Shown here in pieces: positions 27,290-35,325 of a DNA stretch of 64,000 nt. The position numbers were made by a program, and so were the translations under genes. The stretch is from CBDBJK01 sp965206395 (GTDB taxonomy: Bacteria > Chloroflexota > Dehalococcoidia > Lucifugimonadales > CATOSD01): assembly GCA_965206395.1 (NCBI GenBank), contig CBDBJK010000037.1, positions 310,001-374,000 of the forward strand. Direction: 5' to 3'. Positions within the stretch are counted from its first letter, which is position 1; the number at the start of each line of letters is the position of its first letter. The notes beneath the pieces were generated by a model, which was not told the DNA's origin, did no database searches, and worked only from the letters and a program-made list of their open reading frames with translations.

Positions 27290-27341
27290 TAGGAACCAGT
27301 ATCAACATTGCCAGTATTGATAAGATAAATACCTTTCTCAT
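27290..27341 (-). pseudogene. Signal-peptide fragment of the giant VWA gene, separated by IS630
   Basis: ATG at 27341-27339 behind a strong AAGGAGGGG encodes MRKVFILSILAMLILVP. Removing the IS and one TA joins this in frame to SIVYAGHRTDHPAELADS, producing a textbook Sec signal peptide with cleavage after VYA. This shows precisely where the element landed and confirms the protein is exported. Confidence 0.88.
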
Positions 27342-27415
27342 GAGTACCCCTCCTTGGTCAGGCGAAACGCAGGAACCTGCTCAAAATCAATTCGATTAAT
27401 TTGGTGATTATACAC

Positions 27416-27444
27416 TTGACACAACCAATGGGGATGTGTAGTAT
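27416..27444 (+). promoter_or_regulatory. Sigma-70-type promoter placing transcription start at the ATG
   Basis: TTGACA (27416-27421), 17-base spacer, TAGTAT (27439-27444). The ATG of the next gene is at 27451, seven bases after the -10, where transcription would begin. No Shine-Dalgarno is present between them. The gene may be read from a leaderless mRNA. Confidence 0.6.
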
Positions 27445-27450
27445 GTCGCC

Positions 27451-28098
27451 ATGCAGCTACGCAGATGGACAAAGCGCATGGGCGGCGGTGCCATCTTCAT
27501 TCTTTCGTTATGGAGAGTGGTTGACTTGGCGTGGGGCGTACCGGGGCGAATTGATGATTCGGCCATGTGGCGAATATGGCTGGACGGCATGAATCCGTTC
27601 GACATCATCTATCCTGCCGGATTGGCATTCGGTATTTGCTTGGGGACATCCGAATGGTGGTACCCACGGTTGCGGCAGGGGTGGAACCGTGCTCAAAATA
27701 CCTCCACTGCGTTAGCGTCACCCGCCGAGGACTTGGTGGGCTTTAGGGAGTGCCTGCCACAGGTTGAGCTATGTCAAAAACTAGTTGGTCAATATGCCAG
27801 TCCACTAAACATGGGGATCATGGAGTTGCTTACAAGGGACATCACAATGATCAAGTTGATTAGAGAGCTTGACTATTTGACTCGGAGTCTAAATGCACTG
27901 GGAATACGGTGCCCTAGCGTCTACGGAGGCAACGATGAGTCGCATAGTGACTTTCGCGTCAGATTGCGAATATGGAATATGCACCTAGCGGAGTTAGTAG
28001 TGATGATTACACACGATGACCTTGTGCGGGCTAGACAGCTTGAGCCGCTTAATCCAACTAAGCCACCAACTTCTGGTAAGTCAGATGCTCTGTGTTAA
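27451..28098 (+). CDS. Unknown protein with two N-terminal membrane helices
   Basis: 215 residues, family not recognised. Hydrophobic segments lie at about 11-29 (GGAIFILSLWRVVDLAWGV) and 48-68 (PFDIIYPAGLAFGICLGTSEWW). A soluble alpha-helical region of about 140 residues follows. The last 14 codons overlap the 3' end of the convergent IS1595 transposase, so the natural C-terminus may have been replaced when that element arrived. A near-consensus promoter ends six bases before the ATG. Confidence 0.55.
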   Translation: MQLRRWTKRMGGGAIFILSLWRVVDLAWGVPGRIDDSAMWRIWLDGMNPFDIIYPAGLAFGICLGTSEWWYPRLRQGWNRAQNTSTALASPAEDLVGFRECLPQVELCQKLVGQYASPLNMGIMELLTRDITMIKLIRELDYLTRSLNALGIRCPSVYGGNDESHSDFRVRLRIWNMHLAELVVMITHDDLVRARQLEPLNPTKPPTSGKSDALC

Positions 28099-28945
28099 CA
28101 ATACGACGGAGGGTGTCAGTGAAAATATGGGTGTTGTCCCGATTGTTGTACCGCCATTCCAGTTCTTCAAGGTAGCGGTCCAGATGCTTCACGCTCACCT
28201 TGTGGAATGCTCCGACGATGCTCCGCTTGAACAGCGACCAGACGCCTTCGATGCTGTTGGTATGAACGTCGCCCAAGACCCATTGCTCGATGGAGTGGTT
28301 GACGGTCTCATGGCGGGTGTTGTCGTCAGCAATGCCCAGGTAGGACGCCAGTTCGTCAGTGTAGATAGCCTCCGCCTTGTCGTGGACCGTCCGATTGATA
28401 AAGTCGTGAAGGGTATGGCGCCGCACGTTGGGGATGCGCTCCAAGCGAACGTTGCCGTCCCGCTGGATGGCTCCGGCGACCCAGGTCTTGTTACCCTTGT
28501 AGGCCCGCCCCTTTCCTCGGGTCTTGCCGCCAACAAGGGTTTCGTCCACTTCGACAATGCCCAGGAGAGTAGGGCCGTCGAAGGGATCGTTGCCCATTGC
28601 TTCACGGATGCGGTGGCAGAGATACCAAGCGGTCTTGTAGGCCACTTTGATGGTCCGCTTGAGTTGGAGGGCGGATATGCCCTTCTTGGATTCGCACATC
28701 AGGTAAATGGCGATAAACCACTTGCGGAGGGGCAGGTGGGAATCGTGCATGATGGTTCCGGCGGTGACGGAGAACTGATAGCGGCAAGCGGTGCAGTCGA
28801 ATTGTGCACGAGCTTCAATCTCGGATACGCTCAGGGACCCGCACCGGATGCAGGCTACGCCATTGGGCCAACGCAGCCTCTCCAGGAGTTCCCGACATTT
28901 GGCGTCTGTGTTAAAGTCGTCCACGAGGGTTAGGAGGTCAGTCAT
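28058..28945 (-). CDS. IS1595-family (ISXO2-type) transposase
   Basis: 295 residues with an N-terminal zinc ribbon (CIRCGSLS... FDCTACRYQF) and an ISXO2-like DDE nuclease domain: IVEVDETLVGGK, AIYTDELASY and NSIEGVWSLFKR (the Asn-x-x-Glu/His variant of the triad). It looks intact. Terminal repeats could not be placed with confidence. Its start codon overlaps that of a small divergent gene. It overlaps the end of the unknown gene on its other side. Confidence 0.92.
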   Translation of the reverse strand: MTDLLTLVDDFNTDAKCRELLERLRWPNGVACIRCGSLSVSEIEARAQFDCTACRYQFSVTAGTIMHDSHLPLRKWFIAIYLMCESKKGISALQLKRTIKVAYKTAWYLCHRIREAMGNDPFDGPTLLGIVEVDETLVGGKTRGKGRAYKGNKTWVAGAIQRDGNVRLERIPNVRRHTLHDFINRTVHDKAEAIYTDELASYLGIADDNTRHETVNHSIEQWVLGDVHTNSIEGVWSLFKRSIVGAFHKVSVKHLDRYLEELEWRYNNRDNTHIFTDTLRRIVNTEHLTYQKLVA

Positions 28946-29093
28946 GGCTCAGTCTCCAAAGAAGAAATTGCTTCCCGAGAACATCGAGGAAAAGTCTGAC
29001 GCCGAAATTGCCGAGAAGCTGTTTGGCAAGGCCGCCAAAGAGGAACTCGACCGGCTAATTGATGTTCCAAAGAAGTCCATGCCTAAAGACTAA
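28944..29093 (+). CDS. Small charged protein divergent from the IS1595 transposase
   Basis: 49 residues, Lys/Glu/Asp-rich: MAQSPKKKLLPENIEEKS, then DAEIAEKLFGKAAKEELDRL. AGGAGG lies six bases before the ATG. The start shares bases with the transposase start on the opposite strand, so the two have overlapping start codons. Its position suggests a passenger or regulatory gene of the IS1595 element. Function unknown; the helical, acidic character would suit an antitoxin-like or transposase-binding protein. Confidence 0.6.
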   Translation: MAQSPKKKLLPENIEEKSDAEIAEKLFGKAAKEELDRLIDVPKKSMPKD

Positions 29094-29336
29094 CACAAAG
29101 CTAACCTTGTGTCAAGTAGATAATCGCCAATTGAATAGCGATTGAACGGCGAAGCAGGCTGGCTGTATAGGCATGTGTATAGGAATGAACGTAAGGGCGC
29201 TCCAGTATCAACCTGGATTTCCCAGATAGGCTAATGTGGTGATTGGCGTTCCTATACCAGTCGTCAATTTGATGTCCATGCTCAGGGAATTGTTCATCAT
29301 AATGCATTATAATACAACATATATTTTAACTTTAGC

Positions 29337-29356
29337 ATATGATTACGTAATCATAT
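29337..29356. promoter_or_regulatory. Perfect 20-bp palindrome before the IS1380 remnant
   Basis: ATATGATTACGTAATCATAT is fully self-complementary. It follows a very AT-rich stretch and ends 12 bases before the IS1380-type start codon, overlapping where a promoter or operator would be. It could be a protein-binding site or part of the element's end. Confidence 0.45.
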
Positions 29357-29368
29357 TGGAGGCACCGA

Positions 29369-30126
29369 ATGGGTGACGGCGAAAAGACTCCTCTCAAGCT
29401 CAACTTCGACCCTAAAGTACGCCTGGAATTTCGTGGTGCTACCATCACCTCGAACGCAGGGCTTCTCGCATGCAGAGAGCTTGATGACGCCCTAAGCCTG
29501 ACCGACACCGCTGAAGAATACCTCAAAGAGAGTCGAACCGCCAAAACATTCTCCATAAGTTAACCCCACTGCTTCGACAATCCATCTACAGCCGCCTCGC
29601 AGGATACGACGATACTAACGATGCCGATCGCCTCTCCCAGGACCCGGCCATGAGAGCTGTCGTGGGCTGGAAAGGCCCTGACAGGAACGCGGCCAGCACG
29701 AGCGAGATGAGCAGGTTCGAGACCGAACTGCTTACTCACAAGGAAAACCGTAAGGGCCTCGAACGGTTGAATATCGAATGGGTAAAACGTGGCGTAGCCA
29801 AGACAGTCCACCGGCGTATTATCTTGGACATCGATAGCTCAGAGAGTCCGGTGCACGGCAACCAGGAAGAAGCAGCCTACAACGGCCACTTCGAATGCGT
29901 CTGCTATCACCCTCTGTTCTGCTTCAATCAATTCGGAGACTGTGAAGGGGCGGTGCTCAGACCAGGCAACGTCCACAGCGCCGATGGGTGGCAGGAGTTC
30001 ATCGAGCCTATTGTGGAGCGTTACCTGAAGATGGCGGTGAGGCTCCTGTTTCGTGCAGATGCCGCCTTTGCCAAGCCGGAGGGGTATGGGATGCAATCGA
30101 TACTAATGAGCCACCCTTCTCCCTGA
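29369..30126 (+). pseudogene. IS1380-family transposase remnant
   Basis: Starts MGDGEKTPLKLNFDPKVRLEF, the typical IS1380 opening, followed by GATITSNAGLLACRELDDAL. A frameshift near 29,535 moves the reading to NILHKLTPLLRQSIYSRLAGYDD, DADRLSQDPAM and ILDIDSSESPVHGNQEEAAYNGH, the first catalytic Asp region. It ends in an unrelated tail after LLFRADAAFAKPE, so the C-terminal third is missing. Not functional. Confidence 0.85.
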
Positions 30127-30243
30127 CGATAGTACTCCATGCCCAGGTGCCGCGGAGACGGAAGTAGCAGGCCAGGGCTACCCCTGTTAATAGCCTAATT
30201 CTTGCTGGTCTGCCTCATGCTAGAGCTGGTGCAATGACAGCGC

Positions 30244-30975
30244 CTATGGGCAACGTTCACAGTTGCCACGATAGACCAACTGACGCACCAGGTTGGGTTC
30301 CAACCTGAATTTGGCAACCTTCACAACTTCCATAAGTTCTCGGTACCGTTCAACCAACTGGCGCGGATGCGGGTGGTCCCTCCACTTCTTTCGTAGTCTT
30401 CGGTGCGCGTTCTCGAGTCGCTCCAGGTCTTCATTATCTCGGGCATAGGCTATGTATGCGGCATTAATCATCAGTCCCACCACACCCTCACCTTGGGGTT
30501 GCAGTTGGTAAGGCTCTTGAATAGGCTCTCTGGTGTCAATAGCCGTCAACACCGCATCATAATAGACCAAATCGGCAAACCACGGCGTAATACAGGGAAG
30601 CACCCTCTTTGAAGACGATGCGATTGGGCAGCCAGCATATCTCCTACCGGTAGCCAGCTTACCGATTTCGGCCAGGAAGTCTACAGCTTGCTGGCGGTAC
30701 TCGGCTGACTTCCCTCTGAGATAATCCATTCCTTTCCACAGCTCATCCCCTTTGAGATGACCCTCCAGGAACGGATAAAGCTCATGTTGCTCCGCTGGAA
30801 GCACCCATCGCCCCTGGCAGTCCATGATCCAGATAGGCTTGAGCAAACGTTCCACGGTATCTCCCATCAGCTCACGGGGTTTCGGGACAGAAATCTCTTC
30901 GCATAGCTCTGTCGCCAGTGCGCAGAGGTCATCTTGGTGCTGTTGACGCCGTGAAACGAGTAGCGGATCCGGCAC
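30244..30975 (-). CDS. Unknown protein, second of a two-gene unit
   Basis: 243 residues starting at GTG 30975, six bases after the previous small gene. The family is not recognised. The composition is mostly alpha-helical and charged (ERLENAHRRLRKKWRDHPHPRQLVERYREL), with a short conserved-looking region YLRGKSAEYRQQAVDFLAEIGKL. No membrane segment. It lies in mobile-element debris and may belong to an integrated element. Expression is unproven. Confidence 0.5.
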   Translation of the reverse strand: MPDPLLVSRRQQHQDDLCALATELCEEISVPKPRELMGDTVERLLKPIWIMDCQGRWVLPAEQHELYPFLEGHLKGDELWKGMDYLRGKSAEYRQQAVDFLAEIGKLATGRRYAGCPIASSSKRVLPCITPWFADLVYYDAVLTAIDTREPIQEPYQLQPQGEGVVGLMINAAYIAYARDNEDLERLENAHRRLRKKWRDHPHPRQLVERYRELMEVVKVAKFRLEPNLVRQLVYRGNCERCP

Positions 30976-30981
30976 TATAGG

Positions 30982-31203
30982 TTAATACCCACGACTCTGT
31001 CCTCGCTCCTCGGTGCTGTGACCACTGGTAGGCAACCCCGCCTTTTGACAGTACCGACCGATGGTGCGTATGCTCACCTTTATTCCAAAGCTTTCTTTGA
31101 CAACTGCCTGAATGACAGGATTGGGTGGTCTCAGATTCCTCCCTGCCAGCTTGACGACCAACGCCTTGACACCATCCGGGGGACGCTCGCCCTGCTTCAC
31201 CAT
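30982..31203 (-). CDS. Small helix-turn-helix-like protein
   Basis: 73 residues from ATG 31203 with AAGGAG four bases upstream: MVKQGERPPDGVKALVVKL. The segment IQAVVKESFGIKVSIRTIGRYCQKAGLP looks like a transposase- or recombinase-type helix-turn-helix. It precedes the unknown 243-residue protein by six bases. Possibly a truncated DNA-binding protein or a regulator of its neighbour. Confidence 0.45.
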   Translation of the reverse strand: MVKQGERPPDGVKALVVKLAGRNLRPPNPVIQAVVKESFGIKVSIRTIGRYCQKAGLPTSGHSTEERGQSRGY

Positions 31204-31331
31204 CTGACTCCTTCTCTGTGAACTCACCTTGTCGTGCCAGACAGGCACCTTTCTGATATTTTACTGCTTCAATTCTCAAGATGCCTACTGGCATATCGAC
31301 GGCATAACCGCCGATATGGTTGGCTAAGGGT

Positions 31332-31532
31332 ATGAGCGGCAGGAGCGAGCAGAGACGTGAAGACCTCAAAGTGAGGGTTGAACATGTACCTGACGCAGAC
31401 GGACAGGGACGTCTGACCAAGGCATACCAGCTCATCTTGAGGGCGGCTGTTCGAGCCAGGGACCAAAGCTCTAATGTGGAGAAGTCGTGTGAGGAGTTTA
31501 GAACGAAAAAGGGGCCCATGGAGCAGGAATAG
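31332..31532 (+). CDS. Small protein upstream of recombinase remnant
   Basis: 66 residues from ATG 31332: MSGRSEQRREDLKVRVEH, then DGQGRLTKAYQLILRAAVRA. It is amphipathic and charged, with no recognised family. It directly precedes the tyrosine-recombinase remnant, a place where small accessory proteins are common in integrative elements. A weak AAGGG lies before the start. Confidence 0.4.
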   Translation: MSGRSEQRREDLKVRVEHVPDADGQGRLTKAYQLILRAAVRARDQSSNVEKSCEEFRTKKGPMEQE

Positions 31533-31582
31533 GTCAATCCATGACTCCCAAATCGCTGTGGCAAGGGCTCAGGTATCCCGAC

Positions 31583-32146
31583 ACCTCAGCCGTCGCCTTC
31601 TTACTATCTTACTTCAGATGAAGCCCACCAGTTCATCGATACTGCAGACAATGAGCGTGACCGACTATACCTTAGACTGTTATGGGAGACCGGCGCAAGT
31701 GTCAGTGAGGCTATCAGGTAAGGTTCGCAGATGTGAGTAGAGATGGCATACGAGTCCTTGGCTAAGGTGATGTAGAACGGGTGATATTCGTCCAAGAGGG
31801 GTTGGTGACAGCTATCCTGTTCTATGGACAGGACAGGGATATGCAACGGAATGGCTACCTGTTTCCTTATCGCAAAGGAGGCCACTTCACCAAGTCGAAG
31901 ATCCCGTACTTGTCGGGGTAGAGGGTTGATCAGATAATCAAGAAGCTGGCCAATCGGGCCGGGCTTCAGCGAAACGTGCATGTGCACCTGTTCCGCCACG
32001 GATATGCGATCAACTTTCTCAACTGTGGGGACCGTCTAGATGCTCTCCAGGGGCAGCTTGGACATCGAGACATCAACACTACCCGCATCTACCTTCGCCT
32101 CTCAGATGAGGATATTCGCAGAGAGCTCGCCAAGATTCAATTCTGA
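31583..32146 (+). pseudogene. Tyrosine recombinase (phage integrase family), multiply broken
   Basis: The frames join to LTSDEAHQFIDTADNERDR, LRLLWETGASVSEAIRL, a region with two internal stops, then VHVHLFRHGYAINFL and QGQLGHRDINTTRIYLRL. The H-x-x-R motif (HLFRHGY) and the LGH...Y motif with the nucleophile Tyr are visible. A frameshift lies near 31,720 and TAG/TAA stops near 31,787 and 31,920. The core-binding N-terminus is mostly absent. It marks an old integrative element. Confidence 0.85.
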
Positions 32147-32190
32147 ACGACTCCTTCCTCAGAGTCCAACACTCTAGTGATCATTCCATA

Positions 32191-32260
32191 CCCTATGGTA
32201 CACCCTGTTGTACACCGTAGGGATTACCACAAGGATTGCCACTGCAGAACACCATAGGGT
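32191..32260. repeat. Three copies of a CCCTAYGGTRYAC-like motif
   Basis: CCCTATGGTACAC (32191-32203, plus), GTACACCGTAGGG (32210-32222, minus) and ACACCATAGGGT (32249-32260, minus). The first two face each other over six bases, like recombinase core-type arms. The array lies between the recombinase remnant and the ribbon-helix-helix gene and may be its recombination site or an operator. Confidence 0.5.
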
Positions 32261-32335
32261 GCAGTCCGAGTTGATAGGAAGCTATGTAACAGCCCTGCCA
32301 TAGATAGGAGAAACTACTAGCAAAGGAGGATCCAC

Positions 32336-32695
32336 ATGGCTCCTAAAAGGCGCGTGCCACCATCACGAACACGCTACGAGCAACAAAACCACACCGTCAG
32401 TATCAGAGTGTCCAAGGAGATGTACGATCGTCTCAAGGCTCTGAAGGAGCAAGGTGATAAGAGCTTGGGTGACATTCTGCGAGAGGCGTTGGGTGTCCAG
32501 GAGCCTGCTACAAGGGCAGCCCGCAGCCGTGGGTACAGAAAGGGTGGTTATGCCGACGCTAAGAAGCTCTACCGCGTCAACTTCCGCTGTAGTGTGTGCA
32601 ACGGAAGGCTCTTCATCGATGATGACACTTCTAAACGGGCAGCTGCTGAGTACATGCAACAGAATGGCTGGAGCCATAACTCTTGTCTGAGATAG
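32336..32695 (+). CDS. Ribbon-helix-helix protein with C-terminal zinc-knuckle-like motif
   Basis: 119 residues. TVSIRVSKEMYDRLKALKEQ (about 21-40) and SLGDILREALG form a CopG/Arc-type DNA-binding fold. The C-terminal part has CSVCNGRLFIDDD... WSHNSCLR, a CxxC/HxxC pair that could bind one zinc. AAAGGAGG lies before the ATG. It sits beside a recombinase remnant and possible recombination motifs, so a regulator or excision-related protein of an element is plausible. Confidence 0.72.
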   Translation: MAPKRRVPPSRTRYEQQNHTVSIRVSKEMYDRLKALKEQGDKSLGDILREALGVQEPATRAARSRGYRKGGYADAKKLYRVNFRCSVCNGRLFIDDDTSKRAAAEYMQQNGWSHNSCLR

Positions 32696-32722
32696 AGCCG
32701 ACAAGTCCGATAGAGACAGCTA

Positions 32723-33971
32723 GTGGTCCAACATCATTGAAATGAATACCATGATAGTCATTGTTCCTCTTGGGGGTTCAATCGTAACGTTGAACCGAGG
32801 AGGAACCATGATGTCTACCAAGAAGTACCGTATCAGACTGACTACCGACGAACAACAGGAACTCAACGCCTTGGTCTCACGCGGTCGGGCTGCGGCGTAC
32901 AAACAGACCCATGCGCGCATTCTGCTGATGAGCGATGAGTCACGCTCGGACGGGGGAATGAAGGACGCGGACATCACCAGCGCGCTCGGTGTGGGACAGT
33001 CAACGGTCGAGCGAATACGCAAGCGCTGTGTGGAGGAGGGGGTCGAGTCTGCGCTGAATCGCAAAAAGCAACTGCGTCGGCGTCAAAAGAGACTGGACGG
33101 CGAAGGTGAAGCACGGTTGATAGCGATGGCCTGCGGGGAACCGCCGGAGGGGCGTGCCAGTTGGACCCTGAAGCTGTTGGCTGACCAGTTGGTCGAGTGT
33201 GAGATAGTCGGGACCATTAGCACCGAGACGGTTCGCCAGGCGCTTAAAAAAAAACGAACTGAAGCCGTGGCTGAAGCAGAGTTGGTGCATCCCGCCCGGT
33301 CAGAGCGCGGAGTTTGTGTGCGCGATGGAAGACGTGATGGAAGACGTACTGGAGGTCTACCAACGGCCGTACGATGGGAATGAGGTTCTGGTGTGCATGG
33401 ATGAGACGAGCAAACAGCAAGTCAAGGAGACGCGAGTGCCGCGTCCCGCAGCGCCCGGCTTATCGGCGGCATACGACTACGAATACGAGCGCAATGGAGT
33501 GAGCAGCCTGTTCATGCTGTTTGCACCGTTGGACGGATGGCGCCGAGTCGAGGTCAGAGAGCGTCGCACGAAGGTGGACTGGGCGCATGTGATAAAGAAA
33601 CTGGTCGACGAGGACTACCCTGACAGAGACCGGATCGTGCTGGTAATGGACAATCTCAACACTCACAAGCTGTCCTCGCTATACGAGGCATTCGAGCCTG
33701 CTGAGGCGAGGCGTATAGCTGAGCGACTGGAGATACACTACACTCCCAAACACGGGAGTTGGTTGAATATGGCGGAGATAGAGATCGGTGTGCTGGCTCG
33801 ACAGTGCCTGGACCGACGGATTGCCAATCAAGACATCCTGCGCGGCGAGGTCAATGCTTGGCAGAATCAACGCAACCGGGATGTGATACGAGTGGATTGG
33901 CGCTTCACTACCGAGGATGCGCGCATCAAGCTAAAGTCACTCTACCCATCAATACAAAAACGTTGAACCAC
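32723..33971. mobile_element. IS630-family insertion sequence, type A, copy 2
   Basis: A 1,249-bp element with the same ends and TA duplication (32721-32722, 33972-33973) as copy 1. By eye it differs from copy 1 only by lacking one 12-bp repeat unit, and from copy 3 by having nine instead of eleven A residues at the coding break. Confidence 0.94.
32808..33966 (+). pseudogene. IS630 transposase, copy 2, two frames at a 9-A run
   Basis: ATG at 32808. The DNA-binding part is in one frame to the A9 run at 33246-33254, the DDE part in another. As in copy 1, full-length protein requires slippage on the A run. The catalytic motifs MDETSKQ, MDNLNTH and NMAEIEIG are preserved. Confidence 0.9.
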
Positions 33972-34274
33972 TAGCTTACCTGCATGTACTGGGCCTAACG
34001 CCAATTATGGAACACACTTATCCATCTGTGAGATGAGGCTGTGAAGGGACAGACGGCCAACATCATCTGTTAATTGCCCTTTCTGGCCTTTCGACAAATT
34101 AAGAAGTAAGACGGAGGAATTCGACCCTCCTCTCTTTGCACATACCTTGTGGCGGCAATAATTGTCAATCTGTTACACTTCGTACGATTTGACCTGACTT
34201 TTAGTGTATATCCTCTACGCTGAATGTCAGCAATGATGAATCTTTTTAGGCTGAAATCAATTCAGGAGGGAACA

Positions 34275-35117
34275 ATGGAGTTTGGCGCATACATGTTCTC
34301 CACCGACTATTCAATCAGGCCTGACGAGCTGGCCAGGCTTCTAGAAGACCGTGGATTTGAATCCATGTGGGTGCCAGAGCACACCCATATCCCCACTAGC
34401 AGGCAATCTCCGTGGCCTGGAGGTGGCGAACTTCCCAAAATGTATTCGCACACCTATGATCCATTCGTTGCACTGACCGCAGCAGCAGCAGCCACCACCC
34501 GGTTATTGCTAGGAACGGGCATCTGTCTGGTGATAGAGCGTGACCCCATTATCATGGCAAAGGAAGTTGCCAGTCTTGACCTGCTTTCAAATGGGCGGTT
34601 CATCTTCGGCATTGGTGGTGGCTGGAACGCTGAGGAGATGGGCAATCATGGCACTACGTATCGGAGCCGATGGCGACTTCTTCGGGAGCAGATATTGGCC
34701 ATGAAGGAGATATGGACCAAGGACGAGGCCGAATTCCATGGGGAGTTCGTTAACTTCGACAAGATTTGGAGCTACCCCAAGCCGATGCAAAAACCCCATC
34801 CGCCTATAATTATGGGCGGGGATGGTGCAACAACTTTTGACCGGGTCATTGAATTCTGTGACGGCTGGATGCCTATAGGAGGAAGAGGATCGCAAGGACT
34901 CGATCTGCCCGATAAAATCTCATTGCTAAAGCGGCAGGCCGAAGACGCAGGAAGAGACCCGTCGTCGATCTCCATTACCATGTTCGGTGCCCGACCCGAC
35001 CGGGACGAGTTAGACCATTTGAAATCGGCTGGCGTGAACCGTGTGATATTTTCGTTACCTTCGGAAGAACGGGATACGGTACTACCCATAATAGACGAGT
35101 GTGCCAAGTTCATCTAA
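34275..35117 (+). CDS. Luciferase-like (LLM) flavin/F420-dependent oxidoreductase
   Basis: 280 residues, TIM-barrel luciferase-like fold. MEFGAYMFSTDYSIRPDELARL, then SMWVPEHTHIP, LLGTGICLVIERDPIIMAKEVASLD and the FGIGGGWNAEEMGNHG motif typical of F420-type members. PPIIMGGDGATTFDRVIEF and CDGWMPIGG follow. Start ATG at 34275 with AGGAGGG. The cofactor (F420 or FMN) cannot be told from sequence. It is followed by two aminotransferases in the same direction. The 303 bases before it, from the IS end, show nothing recognisable. Confidence 0.9.
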   Translation: MEFGAYMFSTDYSIRPDELARLLEDRGFESMWVPEHTHIPTSRQSPWPGGGELPKMYSHTYDPFVALTAAAAATTRLLLGTGICLVIERDPIIMAKEVASLDLLSNGRFIFGIGGGWNAEEMGNHGTTYRSRWRLLREQILAMKEIWTKDEAEFHGEFVNFDKIWSYPKPMQKPHPPIIMGGDGATTFDRVIEFCDGWMPIGGRGSQGLDLPDKISLLKRQAEDAGRDPSSISITMFGARPDRDELDHLKSAGVNRVIFSLPSEERDTVLPIIDECAKFI

Positions 35118-35325
35118 CGCTCGCCTTCGAATAAGCAGACCCTTACCTCAAGTGGGTTGGCTAGGGGACTCTGCATAAGTTAGACTTATGCGTCTGGGAT
35201 GAAAAAGCTCCCATGTTTGGCATCAGAGTCTAGAAAGTGAACTAAGCGCCCTGAATTCGGATGAACAGATGATGCGAGGCATTCATCATCGTACAAAGCA
35301 GCTACTTACTAAGGAGGTCAACCTG

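Noticed and set aside
34081..34130. Sequence resembling a tRNA T-arm (GGAGGAATTCGACCCTCC)
   Set aside because: No acceptor stem or anticodon arm can be formed around it; at most it is a small hairpin.
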